DNA of 64,000 nt from the NCBI RefSeq assembly GCF_045055315.1, contig NZ_CP173677.1, positions 1,612,001 through 1,676,000 of the forward strand, read 5' to 3'. This document shows positions 9,201 through 17,699 of this stretch, piece after piece; position 1 is the first letter of the stretch; each line of letters begins with the position of its first letter. The position numbers were made by a program, and so were the translations under genes. This stretch comes from Brachymonas wangyanguii (GTDB taxonomy: Bacteria > Pseudomonadota > Gammaproteobacteria > Burkholderiales > Burkholderiaceae_C). The notes beneath the pieces were generated by a model, which had not been told where the DNA came from, did not search any database, and saw only the letters and a program-made list of their open reading frames with translations.

Positions 9201-9950
9201 TTACGCCTGGGCGTCGTCCACCTCGACGAATTCGTCTTCGCCTTCGGACACGGCCTGCACCAGCTCGTTCACGGCGTTGGCACGGCCTTCCAGCACGGCG
9301 TCAGCCACGCCACGGGCGTACAGGGCCACGGCCTTGGCGGAGTCGTCGTTACCGGGGATCACGTAATCAATGCCGTCCGGATTGTGGTTGGTATCCACCA
9401 CGCCAACCAGCGGGATACCCAGCTTCTTGGCTTCGGACACGGCAATCTTGTGGTAGCCAACGTCAACGATGACGATGGCGTCGGGCAGGCTGGTCATGTC
9501 CTGGATGCCGCCGATGTCCTTTTCCAGCTTGTCCATTTCGCGCTGGAACATCAGCTGCTCTTTCTTGCTCATGCTTTCCAGGCCGGCTTCCTGCTGGGCC
9601 TGCATGTCCTTCAGGCGCTTGATGGAGGTCTTGACCGTCTTGAAGTTGGTCAGCATGCCACCCAGCCAGCGCTGGTTGACGTAGGGGATGCCGGCGCGCT
9701 TGGCTTCTTCAGCGATGATGTCGCGGGCTGCGCGCTTGGTACCGACCAGCAGGATGGTGCCACGGTTGGCAGCCAGCTGGCGGATGAATTTCATGGCATC
9801 TTCGAACATGGGCAGGGACTGCTCCAGGTTCACGATGTGGATCTTGTTGCGGGCGCCGAAGATGTACGGGGCCATCTTGGGGTTCCAGAAACGGGTCTGG
9901 TGACCGAAGTGGACACCGGCTTCCAGCATTTCGCGCATGGTAACGGACAT
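9201..9950 (-). CDS. rpsB: 30S ribosomal protein S2
   Basis: Small-subunit ribosomal protein. The product of 249 residues starts MSVTMREMLEAGVHFGHQTR, followed by NPKMAPYIFG, and contains RWLGGMLTNFKT, all hallmarks of S2. The open frame continues far upstream, but the ATG at 9950 has an AGGAG eight bases ahead and matches the family N-terminus. The C-terminus is acidic (GEDEFVEVDD). It is the first gene of the rpsB-tsf-pyrH-frr run. Confidence 0.97.
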   Translation of the reverse strand: MSVTMREMLEAGVHFGHQTRFWNPKMAPYIFGARNKIHIVNLEQSLPMFEDAMKFIRQLAANRGTILLVGTKRAARDIIAEEAKRAGIPYVNQRWLGGMLTNFKTVKTSIKRLKDMQAQQEAGLESMSKKEQLMFQREMDKLEKDIGGIQDMTSLPDAIVIVDVGYHKIAVSEAKKLGIPLVGVVDTNHNPDGIDYVIPGNDDSAKAVALYARGVADAVLEGRANAVNELVQAVSEGEDEFVEVDDAQA

Positions 9951-10097
9951 GGTTTTTCTCCTGAGGTTGGGTCTAAAATTCGCCTCGCATGCCAGCAGAC
10001 CGTAAAGGATTGCGGCAACACCTAGATTGGCGGATTTGCGATTAGCCTTGCAGGATGGCAGCGCCATCAGCAAGAGCCGCGAAATTGTAGCACAACC
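9951..10097 (-). promoter_or_regulatory. rpsB promoter and leader
   Basis: A minus-strand -10 hexamer TACAAT lies at 10084-10089; the -35 is weak. This gives a 5' leader of roughly 125 bases before rpsB. Many bacteria use such leaders for S2 feedback control, but no specific S2-binding fold was confirmed here. The region is also the only upstream space for the divergent NAD(P)HX repair gene. Confidence 0.55.
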
Positions 10098-11708
10098 ATG
10101 CTTTACCGAACAGCCATGCCTACCCTGAATCCCCCTCCTGTTGCATTGACACGCCTGCATGCCAGCGCCCTGCCCCGACGCCTGCCCCTGCATGGCGTGA
10201 CCGGCAGCCGGCAGATCGAGCGGGCCTGGATGCAGCGGCTGCCAGCACATACCCTGATGCAGCGCGCCGGCCTGGCCATCGCCCGGCTCGCCTGCGCCAT
10301 CGCGCCGCATGCGCAGCGCATCTGGATCGCCTGCGGACCGGGCAACAACGGCGGCGACGGCCTGCAGGCGGCCGCACTGCTGCAGGGCTGGGGACATCAG
10401 GTCGAGGTCACGCTGCTGGCCGAACCGGAGCGCCTGCCGGACGACGCACGCGCCGCCCATGCCGATGCCGTGGCTGCCGGTGTAGCCATCAGCAACGCCA
10501 TTCCCACTGGTCTGCAAGACCACGATCTGGCCATAGACGCCCTACTCGGCATCGGTGCCAGCCGCGCGCCTTCGGCCGCGATGCAGGCCTGTATCGATGC
10601 CATGCACGCGCTGCCGGCACCGATACTGGCGATCGACCTGCCCACCGGGCTGGATGCCGACAGCGGCTCCTGGCTGCAAGGTGGCAGCGCGCGCCAATGC
10701 ATCCAGGCCGACCACTCGCTGAGCCTGCTGAGCCTGAAGCCCGGCCTGTTCACCGCCCATGGTCGCGATGCCGCCGGCACCGTCTGGTGGGATGATCTGG
10801 GCACCTCGGCCCTGCAAGCGCAGGACACCAGTTCGCCAGACGCCTGGCTGCAAGGCGTTTCGCTGCAGCCGGAGGCCGCTTCCGCTGCGATACCTGCCCC
10901 GCACGCCAGCCACAAGGGCAGCTTTGGCGATGCCTGCATCGTCGGTGGTGCCAGCGGCATGGAGGGAGCAGCAGTACTGGCGGCGCGTGCCGCCCTGCAT
11001 GCGGGCGCGGGCCGGGTCTATCTGGCCTCCTTGTCGGCACGGGATTCCGGCCCGATTGATGCGGAAATCATGCATCGCCCGCTATTGCACGCCCATGATC
11101 TGGATGCCCTGCCACTGGCTGGCGCCAGCGTGGCAGCCGGCTGTGGCGGCGGCCAGGCGATTACGGAACACCTGCCCGCACTGCTGCAGCACACTGCCCG
11201 CCTGATCCTGGATGCCGACGCCCTGAATGCCATTGCCAGCGATACCGCATTAGCCGGATGGCTGGCGCAACGCCAGCAGCCGACCATCCTGACGCCGCAC
11301 CCGCTGGAAGCGGCACGCCTGCTGGGTGGCACGGCAGCTGATATCCAGCAACAGCGGCTGCAGGCAGCGAGCCAGCTGGCGCAACGATGGCAGGCCATCG
11401 TCGTCCTGAAAGGATCGGGCACCGTCGTGGCTGCGCCGCCTGCCCTTGGCATGGAGCCCGTCATCGTGCATGCCGGCAATGCGCACCTGGCGACAGCGGG
11501 GACTGGCGATGTGCTGGCCGGCACCATCGCCGCGTACTGGGCACAGGCGCATGCCCGCAACCCGGCAGAATCCGCCTGGCAACAGGCTTTTGACGTCGCC
11601 TGCGCGGCGGTACAGGCGCACGGCCGTGCCGCCGACCTGTGGCCGGCAGCCCGTGGCACGCTGACTGCCGGCCAACTGGCAAGCGCCCTGCAGCGCTTGC
11701 CCGGCTGA
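10098..11708 (+). CDS. nnr: Bifunctional NAD(P)H-hydrate epimerase / ADP-dependent NAD(P)H-hydrate dehydratase
   Basis: Repairs hydrated NADH and NADPH: the N-terminal YjeF_N domain epimerises the R and S forms, and the C-terminal kinase-like domain dehydrates the S form using ADP. In the 536-residue product the N-domain motif PGNNGGDGL is at residues 81-89. The C-domain has the HKGSFGDACIVGG segment and the AGTGDVLAG anion-hole motif. Either ATG at 10098 or ATG at 10116 could be the start; neither has a strong Shine-Dalgarno. It faces away from rpsB and converges on rnr. Confidence 0.93.
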   Translation: MLYRTAMPTLNPPPVALTRLHASALPRRLPLHGVTGSRQIERAWMQRLPAHTLMQRAGLAIARLACAIAPHAQRIWIACGPGNNGGDGLQAAALLQGWGHQVEVTLLAEPERLPDDARAAHADAVAAGVAISNAIPTGLQDHDLAIDALLGIGASRAPSAAMQACIDAMHALPAPILAIDLPTGLDADSGSWLQGGSARQCIQADHSLSLLSLKPGLFTAHGRDAAGTVWWDDLGTSALQAQDTSSPDAWLQGVSLQPEAASAAIPAPHASHKGSFGDACIVGGASGMEGAAVLAARAALHAGAGRVYLASLSARDSGPIDAEIMHRPLLHAHDLDALPLAGASVAAGCGGGQAITEHLPALLQHTARLILDADALNAIASDTALAGWLAQRQQPTILTPHPLEAARLLGGTAADIQQQRLQAASQLAQRWQAIVVLKGSGTVVAAPPALGMEPVIVHAGNAHLATAGTGDVLAGTIAAYWAQAHARNPAESAWQQAFDVACAAVQAHGRAADLWPAARGTLTAGQLASALQRLPG

Positions 11709-11726
11709 ACCACCGTTACTGCGGCA

Positions 11727-14057
11727 TCAGCGCTTGCCGCCAGTCGATTTGCGTGCCGAGCGCGATGCCGGCTTGGCGGCCGGCTTGACCGCTGACACCG
11801 TCTTTACACCCAGACGCGCTGCCGTTGCCGGCACCCTGGCGGTCTTGCGCTTGCTGGCCGCATCGCCGGAACGATTGTCCCGGGTGGCACGCGTGCTGCG
11901 CTTGCGCGGCTGCCAGACCACTTCGTCGTCAGCGTAGGCTTCGGCATCGGCCTGCTCGGCTTCGCCCGGGTTACCGGCATTGGCCCGCTTGCTGGCGGAA
12001 CGCTTTTGTGCGGCACCGGCTGCTACCGCCTCTTCGCCGGCACGCACCAGGCGGAAGTCGATGCGGCGGCCATCGAGATCAACACGGATCACCTGTACCT
12101 GCACGCGGCTGCCGAGAGCGAAGCGCACCCCGGTGCGCTCGCCGCGCAGCTCCTGGCGCGCCTCGTCAAAGCGGAAATAGTCGCTACCGAGCTCGGTGAT
12201 GTGCACCAGGCCTTCGACATACATGGCATCCAGCGTGACGAACAGGCCAAAGCTGGTGACCGTGGTGACGCGGCCGCCAAACTCCTCGCCGAGGAAATCG
12301 CGCATGTACTTGCACTTGAGCCAGGCCTCGACATCGCGGCTGGCCTCGTCGGCACGGCGCTCGTTGGCACTGCAGTGCAAGCCAGCGGCTTCCCAGGCCT
12401 GGATTTCGGCACTGGACTTGCGTGCCGGTACCGGACGGCCACGCGCGGCTGCGGTCTTTTCCAGCCGCTTGCTCAGCTTGGCATGCGCTTCGCCCGGCGT
12501 CGGCAATGCCGGCAGCACATAGCGCTGCCCCAGCAGGATGGACTTGATAACACGGTGCACCAGCAGGTCCGGATAACGGCGGATCGGACTGGTGAAGTGC
12601 GTGTAGCCATCGTAGGCCAGGCCAAAGTGGCCGCTGTTGGTTGGCGTATAGATCGCCTGCTGCATGCTGCGCAACAGCATCATGTGGATCTGCTCGGCGT
12701 CCGGACGGTCCTTGGTGGCGTCAGCGATGGCGGCAAATTCTTCCGTCGTCGGCTCGTCGCTGACACTCAGCGGCACGCCCATGGTGCGCAGGAAATTGCG
12801 CAGGATCTCGATCTTCTCGGGCGTCGGGCCTTCGTGCACGCGGAACAGGCCGGCCTGCTTGTGGTGCGTGAGGAAATCCGCCGCACAGACGTTGGCCGCC
12901 AGCATGCATTCCTCGATCAGGCGGTGCGCATCGTTGCGCACACGCGGGATGATCTTCTCGATACGGCCGCTTTCATCGCAAACGATCTGTGTCTCGACCG
13001 TATCCAGGTCCAGCGCGCCACGGCGCTCACGCGAGCTGTGCAGTGCCTTGAAGACACCGTGCAGATGCATCAGGTCATCGACACGACCCTGCGCCTTGCG
13101 CGCTTCCAGGCCACGCGTGTTGGACAGGATGTCGGCAACCTGGGTATAGGTAAAGCGCGCATGGCTGTGCATGACTGCCGGATAGAACTGGTAGCCATGC
13201 AAATCACCGGTATCGGTAATCAGCATGTCGCAGACCATGCACAGGCGATCCACATCCGGATTCAGCGAGCACAGGCCGTTGGACAACTTCTCGGGCAGCA
13301 TCGGAATCACGCGGCGCGGGAAATAGACACTGGTGGCGCGGTCGTAGGCGTCTATATCAATGGCATTGCCAGTGCGCACGTAGTGGCTGACGTCGGCAAT
13401 CGCCACCAGCAGACGCCAGCCCTGGCGCGCTGTCTTGCCACGGCCGCTGATGACGGCCGGTTCGCAGTAGACGGCATCGTCAAAGTCGCGTGCATCTTCG
13501 CCGTCGATGGTGACCAGCGGGATGTCAGTCAGGTCGACACGACCCGGCCAGTCATCCGGCTGCACCGTGGCCGGCAGCGCCTTGGCGGCCTGCAGGCAGG
13601 CATCGGAAAATATGTGCGGCACGCCATACTTGCGCACGGCAATCTCGATTTCCATGCCGGGATCATCGACTTCACCCAGCACTTCTGCAATGCGGCCGAC
13701 CGGCTGGCCGTACAGCGCCGGCGCCTCGGTCAGCTCGACCACCACCACCTGGCCGGCATTGGCCTGGGCGATGGCGTCCTTGGGGATGATCACGTCCTGG
13801 CCATAGCGCCGGTCTTCCGGTGCCACCAGCCAGATGCCGTTCTCCTGCAACAGGCGCCCAATGATGGGCTGCGTACTGCGCTCGATGATCTCCAGCACCT
13901 TGCCTTCGGGGCGGCCCCGGCGATCCTGCCGCACGACACGCGCCTTGACCCGATCCTTGTGCAGCACGGCACGCATCTCGTTGGGGGGCAAAAACAGGTC
14001 GGGCCGGCCATCGTCCGGAATCACGAAACCGTGCCCGTCACGATGCCCTTGCACCAC
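11727..14057 (-). CDS. rnr: Ribonuclease R (3'-5' exoribonuclease), lacking the N-terminal winged helix
   Basis: Degrades structured RNA processively in the 3'-5' direction. The 776-residue product has cold-shock domains from the first residues (QGHRDGHGFVIPDDG). The RNB catalytic domain carries the Asp cluster in DGEDARDFDDAVY, and an S1 domain follows (SFGLFVTLDAMYVEGLVHI). The tail is Lys/Arg/Ala-rich and probably binds RNA. The start is GTG at 14057 (or the adjacent GTG at 14054), with GGAG nine bases upstream. No ATG, GTG or TTG lies further upstream before an in-frame stop at 14166. The usual ~80-residue helix-turn-helix extension of the family is therefore missing. The 5' end abuts the promoter of a divergent tRNA-Leu gene. 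Confidence 0.93.
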   Translation of the reverse strand: MVQGHRDGHGFVIPDDGRPDLFLPPNEMRAVLHKDRVKARVVRQDRRGRPEGKVLEIIERSTQPIIGRLLQENGIWLVAPEDRRYGQDVIIPKDAIAQANAGQVVVVELTEAPALYGQPVGRIAEVLGEVDDPGMEIEIAVRKYGVPHIFSDACLQAAKALPATVQPDDWPGRVDLTDIPLVTIDGEDARDFDDAVYCEPAVISGRGKTARQGWRLLVAIADVSHYVRTGNAIDIDAYDRATSVYFPRRVIPMLPEKLSNGLCSLNPDVDRLCMVCDMLITDTGDLHGYQFYPAVMHSHARFTYTQVADILSNTRGLEARKAQGRVDDLMHLHGVFKALHSSRERRGALDLDTVETQIVCDESGRIEKIIPRVRNDAHRLIEECMLAANVCAADFLTHHKQAGLFRVHEGPTPEKIEILRNFLRTMGVPLSVSDEPTTEEFAAIADATKDRPDAEQIHMMLLRSMQQAIYTPTNSGHFGLAYDGYTHFTSPIRRYPDLLVHRVIKSILLGQRYVLPALPTPGEAHAKLSKRLEKTAAARGRPVPARKSSAEIQAWEAAGLHCSANERRADEASRDVEAWLKCKYMRDFLGEEFGGRVTTVTSFGLFVTLDAMYVEGLVHITELGSDYFRFDEARQELRGERTGVRFALGSRVQVQVIRVDLDGRRIDFRLVRAGEEAVAAGAAQKRSASKRANAGNPGEAEQADAEAYADDEVVWQPRKRSTRATRDNRSGDAASKRKTARVPATAARLGVKTVSAVKPAAKPASRSARKSTGGKR

Positions 14058-14092
14058 ACCCTCGAACTCCGCAGAAAAATCTTTTTCCGGGC

Positions 14093-14122
14093 TTGTTTTT
14101 TTGTTTGAATTCTTGATACAAT
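14093..14122 (+). promoter_or_regulatory. Sigma-70-type promoter of tRNA-Leu gene 1
   Basis: TTGTTT at 14093-14098 and TACAAT at 14117-14122 with an 18-base spacer, ending 16 bases before the mature tRNA. It overlaps the region just upstream of the rnr start on the opposite strand. Confidence 0.6.
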
Positions 14123-14138
14123 GCTCCTCTTCGTTGAT

Positions 14139-14223
<85 letters not shown>

Positions 14224-14364
14224 TCAACAAAGGACACATGATACCGCTTCGCGCGGTGTTTCGTGGAAAGCAAGTGTCACCGCAAGGTGCACAGCCTCAT
14301 AAAAAAATTGGGGCAAGCTTGCAAAACACGAAAAAATGTGGCTACAATAGCAGCTTCAATCGAT
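14224..14364 (+). other. Spacer between the two tRNA-Leu genes with promoter of copy 2
   Basis: A short hairpin, ACCGC-TTCGC-GCGGT plus TTT near 14243-14260, could end transcript 1. A promoter for copy 2 is visible as TTGCAA at 14319-14324 and TACAAT at 14343-14348 (18-base spacer). No coding capacity is apparent. Confidence 0.55.
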
Positions 14365-14449
<85 letters not shown>

Positions 14450-14468
14450 TCGATCGAAAGCAACAAAT

Positions 14469-14490
14469 AACCGCCTCATGGCGGTTTTTT
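14469..14490 (+). terminator. Rho-independent terminator after the tRNA-Leu pair
   Basis: CCGCC-TCAT-GGCGG followed by six T residues, 20 bases after the second tRNA. Confidence 0.85.
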
Positions 14491-14536
14491 GTTGTCTGTA
14501 CTTTTCCGGCAGACAGCGGCAAGGCCACCCTGCGCT

Positions 14537-15925
14537 TCAGCCTTGCAGCCGCACGCACAAGCCGCCCAGTTCCGGACTGCGATCCACCTGCAGGCGCAGG
14601 CCATACAGGGCCGCGATACGACGCACGATGGACCAGCCGAGGCCACTACCGCTGCGGCCCGTGCCCAACACCCGGAAAAACCGTTCGCCCAGGCGCTGCA
14701 TGTCCTCTTCGGCCATGCCGGGACCGCTGTCTTCCACGATCCAGCACATCCGCTGCCCGGGCAATGCCTGCAGCAGCACACGCACTTCGGCTCCGTCCGG
14801 GCTGTAGCGCAAGGCGTTATCGAGCAGATTGCGCAGCAGCACGGCAGCCAGCGCCGGCTGCATGCGTGCCGGCAGCTGTTCGGGGGCCTGCCAGGACAGG
14901 CACTGGCCACGGCTGGCGGCCTGGGTCTGCTGCAACTCCTGCACGATTGTGTCCAGCGCCGGCATCAGGTCGGCGACCGGCCATTCGGTGCCGGTATCAG
15001 ATTCGGCCTCGAGCCGGGCCAGCTGCAGCAGCTGCTCCACCAGCCGTGTGGCGCGATCACAGCCCTGCACCACCCCATCCAGCGCCTGTTGGCGCTGCTC
15101 GACGTCTTCGGCGCCCTGGGCGACTTGCGCCATCATGCGGATGGCGGCAATCGGGGTGCGCAATTCATGCGCGGCATCGGCAGTGAAGCGGCGCTCCTTG
15201 TGCAGCAATTCACCAATACGGCCGAACAGCTGGTTGAGCGCATCGATCAGGGGCTGTACTTCACGCGGCACATCATCGAGTTGCAACGGTGCGTGTGCCT
15301 GGGGCTGGCGTTCGCGGATGGCGGCACCCGCCTGCTGCAACGGACGCATGGCACGGCGCACCAGCCACCAGACCAGCAGCGCGGTGGCCGGAAAGGCCAA
15401 CAGCAGGCCGACCAGCAGGCCGCGCACATTGCCCAGCACGATGTCATCGCGCAGATGCAGGTCTTCCGCCACCATCACGCGCACCTGCCCATTGGGCGTG
15501 TCGGCCACTTCGGTGTAGACACGCCAGCGCCGGTCATCCAGCCGGGCGCGGGAAAAACCGGCATGGCCATCCGCCAGTGCCTGTTGGGGTGCATGGCGCG
15601 AATGGGCAATCAGGACGCCATCGCGCCAGACCTGGAAGATAGTCGGCACGTCATCCAGATCAGCGCTCTCTTCGTCCTGAGCCACGATCCGCTCACGACT
15701 CCGCTTCTGCACATGCTCAAGCTCGTCATCATCGATCTCTTCGGGCGACTGGTTCGACAGCAGCACCGCCGTCTGCATCAGGTGCATGTCGAGCAGCTTG
15801 TGCACATGTTCGCGCGTATGCCAGTAGATGCCAGCCATGGCCAGCGACCAGACCACGGTCAGCAGCAGCACGATGCTGAGCACCAGCCGGCGCGTCAGGG
15901 ACCAGGAAGCGCTGCTGCGGGCCAT
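14537..15925 (-). CDS. Two-component sensor histidine kinase, QseC-like
   Basis: Membrane histidine kinase of 462 residues. It has a first membrane helix near residues 13-35, a periplasmic sensor of about 130 residues and a second helix near 168-190. A short HAMP-like linker leads to the H box HELRTPIAA with the phosphoacceptor His near residue 253. The N box (NALRYSPDGAEV), GPGMAEED and SGLGWSIVRR follow. The start is set at ATG 15925, four bases after the response-regulator stop; an overlapping ATG at 15949 is possible. It is the last gene of a run with the regulator and a cytochrome b. The QseBC-like class is inferred from layout; the true signal is unknown. Confidence 0.9.
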   Translation of the reverse strand: MARSSASWSLTRRLVLSIVLLLTVVWSLAMAGIYWHTREHVHKLLDMHLMQTAVLLSNQSPEEIDDDELEHVQKRSRERIVAQDEESADLDDVPTIFQVWRDGVLIAHSRHAPQQALADGHAGFSRARLDDRRWRVYTEVADTPNGQVRVMVAEDLHLRDDIVLGNVRGLLVGLLLAFPATALLVWWLVRRAMRPLQQAGAAIRERQPQAHAPLQLDDVPREVQPLIDALNQLFGRIGELLHKERRFTADAAHELRTPIAAIRMMAQVAQGAEDVEQRQQALDGVVQGCDRATRLVEQLLQLARLEAESDTGTEWPVADLMPALDTIVQELQQTQAASRGQCLSWQAPEQLPARMQPALAAVLLRNLLDNALRYSPDGAEVRVLLQALPGQRMCWIVEDSGPGMAEEDMQRLGERFFRVLGTGRSGSGLGWSIVRRIAALYGLRLQVDRSPELGGLCVRLQG

Positions 15926-15929
15926 GGTC

Positions 15930-16595
15930 TTATTCCGTACCCTGGCCAATGCGGTAACCCAGACCGCGTACCGTCTCGATCAGGCTGGCGCCCAGCTTGC
16001 GGCGCAGGTGCGAGACATGCACCTCGACGGCGTTGCTGGCGACTTCGCTGCCCCAGGCGTAAATCTGGGCCTCGAGCTGTTCGCGACTGAGGATGCGGCC
16101 AGGATTGCGCATCAGGGCGTGCAGCACGGCGTATTCGCGCTGCGCCAGATCGACCGGCTGGCCGGCCTGGATGACCACATGGCCGACCGGGTCCAGCTGT
16201 ACATTGCCAGCCTGCAACAGCGTCTGCTGCAGGCCATGGGCGCGGCGGATCAGGGCGCGCAGGCGGGCCGCCAGTTCGTGCAGGTCGACCGGCTTGACGA
16301 CGTAGTCATCGGCACCGAGATCCAGGCCGGCGACACGGGACTGGATGGCATCGCGCGCGGTCAGGACCAGCACCGGCAGGCTGCGGCCACGCTCGCGCAG
16401 GGCGGCCAGCACGTCCATGCCATCCATGCGCGGCATGCCCAGATCCAGTACGGCAGCCTCGTAGTCGACCACCAGCAGTTCGCGCAGGGCGGCCTGGCCA
16501 TCACGCACCCAGTCGACCTGGAAGCCCTGCTGCTGCAGGCCGACGCGCAGGCCGGCCCCCAGCAGTTCGTCATCTTCAGCCAGCAGGATGCGCAT
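15930..16595 (-). CDS. OmpR/PhoB-family response regulator, QseB-like
   Basis: DNA-binding response regulator of 221 residues. The receiver domain has the acidic pocket EDD at residues 7-9, phosphoacceptor Asp51 in LDLGMPRMDG and the switch Lys101 in DDYVVKPVD. A C-terminal winged helix (residues ~125-220) ends with VEVHVSHLRRKLG and TVRGLGYRI. It lies directly upstream of its kinase and 17 bases downstream of the cytochrome b gene. A CTGAA-N6-CTGAA repeat upstream of the cluster is a candidate binding site for autoregulation. Confidence 0.94.
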   Translation of the reverse strand: MRILLAEDDELLGAGLRVGLQQQGFQVDWVRDGQAALRELLVVDYEAAVLDLGMPRMDGMDVLAALRERGRSLPVLVLTARDAIQSRVAGLDLGADDYVVKPVDLHELAARLRALIRRAHGLQQTLLQAGNVQLDPVGHVVIQAGQPVDLAQREYAVLHALMRNPGRILSREQLEAQIYAWGSEVASNAVEVHVSHLRRKLGASLIETVRGLGYRIGQGTE

Positions 16596-16612
16596 GGCGG
16601 GAAACCTCCGTA

Positions 16613-17386
16613 TCAGTCGTCGTCATCGTCGTGGCCGCCCTGGCTGGCCAGCTGCGACAGCGAGGGCATCGAGACACCATCGGGCAGTCGCTGGCTGGCA
16701 TCCTGCCAGTACCACACGGCAAAGACTACCACGACCGCGCCCAGCAGCATGGCCAGCCAGCTGCGGTTGTGCGGCACCAGATCCGGACCCTTGCCGGCCA
16801 CGCGGCCACTCCACATCGATTGCAGCACATTCTGGCGGCGCACTGCCATCAGGCCGAACAGGACGCCGATATGTGCCAGCACCAGCGGCAGACTGAATTC
16901 ACCCAGCGATTCATGCAGCTCGCTGGCCCATTCACCGGCCAGTTCACTCCAGCCCAGATAGCCGGTCAGCAACATCAGCGGCAGTACCAGCAGCAGCACC
17001 AGGATCGACAGGCTGACGCCCTGCTGCAGCGTGCGTTGCAGCGCTGCACGCGGCTGCGTCATCCAGGCCTTCCAGCCAGCCGGACGCAGCTGCTCGCCCA
17101 ACCAGTGACCCAAGGCCCGGCCGCGTGCGGTCCAGGCAGAAAAGCCGACAGAGCGCGGGCCGAACACCGCCCAGAGCAGGCGAAAACCGAGTGCAATCAC
17201 CATGCTGTAGCCGGCGATCACGTGGACCAGACGCCAGGCTTCACCATCGGCCGTGATGTAGGCCACCGCAAAGCTGATCGCGATCCAGGCGTGGGCGGCG
17301 CGCGTCGGTGCATCCTTGATGCGCCGGCTGGTTGCGGGAGAAGTCGGGCTGGCACTGCTGCCGCCCAGGGGGAGAGTCTGTTCCAT
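16613..17386 (-). CDS. Membrane cytochrome b (b561/Ni-Fe hydrogenase b-subunit type)
   Basis: The 257-residue protein has four or five hydrophobic segments. Histidines placed for bis-His haem ligation include those in TRAAHAW, WRLVHVIAGY and VLAHIGV. The LLWAVFGPRSVGF segment is typical of b561-type electron carriers. The tail is a run of five Asp after a Gly-Gly-His. In related betaproteobacteria such a gene sits in an operon with a diheme cytochrome c (DHC) and QseBC-like regulators. Here its upstream partner survives only as a remnant, so the natural electron partner may be lost. The specific function is unknown. Confidence 0.82.
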   Translation of the reverse strand: MEQTLPLGGSSASPTSPATSRRIKDAPTRAAHAWIAISFAVAYITADGEAWRLVHVIAGYSMVIALGFRLLWAVFGPRSVGFSAWTARGRALGHWLGEQLRPAGWKAWMTQPRAALQRTLQQGVSLSILVLLLVLPLMLLTGYLGWSELAGEWASELHESLGEFSLPLVLAHIGVLFGLMAVRRQNVLQSMWSGRVAGKGPDLVPHNRSWLAMLLGAVVVVFAVWYWQDASQRLPDGVSMPSLSQLASQGGHDDDDD

Positions 17387-17397
17387 GTCAGTTCCTG

Positions 17398-17571
17398 TCA
17401 GCGCGGAATGCGCACGCTGTCTTCATCAAAATAGCCCTGCTCGGCGCCGCTGTGGCAGGCGATGCAGTTGGCAGCGCTGCCAATCGAGGCGCGCTTGAAT
17501 ACCTGGGCCGGAATCTCGTCATGCTCGTGCACAAACCAGCGTGTGTGTTCATGTCGTGCGTCCTGTTGTGA
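17398..17571 (-). pseudogene. 3' remnant of a diheme cytochrome c (DHC family)
   Basis: Between an in-frame TGA at 17572-17574 and a stop at 17398-17400, 57 sense codons read as the C-terminal part of a DHC protein. They include WFVHEHDEIPAQVFKRASIG, then a haem site CIACH, then QGYFDEDSVRIP. The family is normally about 150 residues with a signal peptide and a first CxxCH upstream; both are absent. No ATG, and no start with a ribosome site, precedes the fragment. It stands first in the cytochrome b/QseBC-like run, exactly where an intact DHC gene is usually found. It is interpreted as a 5' deletion; a sequencing error could not restore the missing half. Confidence 0.75.
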
Positions 17572-17601
17572 TCAACCATGACGGCATCATGGAAGATCTG
17601 C

Positions 17602-17617
17602 CTGAACGCAATCTGAA
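17602..17617 (-). promoter_or_regulatory. Candidate response-regulator box upstream of the cytochrome/QseBC-like run
   Basis: Direct repeat CTGAA-N6-CTGAA (plus-strand reading), with an 11-base repeat period as used by OmpR-family dimers. It sits about 30 bases upstream of the cytochrome c remnant. Confidence 0.45.
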
Positions 17618-17652
17618 CAGCGGGTTGGCACAGTGCCCGCGTGCAGAAATGA

Positions 17653-17676
17653 CAACACCCGCCGAAGCGGGTGTTG
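17653..17676 (-). terminator. Hairpin terminator after the DUF349 gene
   Basis: Ten-base perfect stem CAACACCCGC / GCGGGTGTTG around a 4-base TTCG-type loop, 24 bases beyond the DUF349 stop. The T tract after it is short and interrupted. Confidence 0.65.
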
Positions 17677-17699
17677 CAGGAGGTCGACAAGAAGATCGA

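Noticed and set aside
17388..17690. A 100-codon minus-strand frame with several cysteines next to the cytochrome genes
   Set aside because: The cytochrome motif CIACH is in a different frame. This frame runs through the DUF349 terminator hairpin and shows no family pattern.
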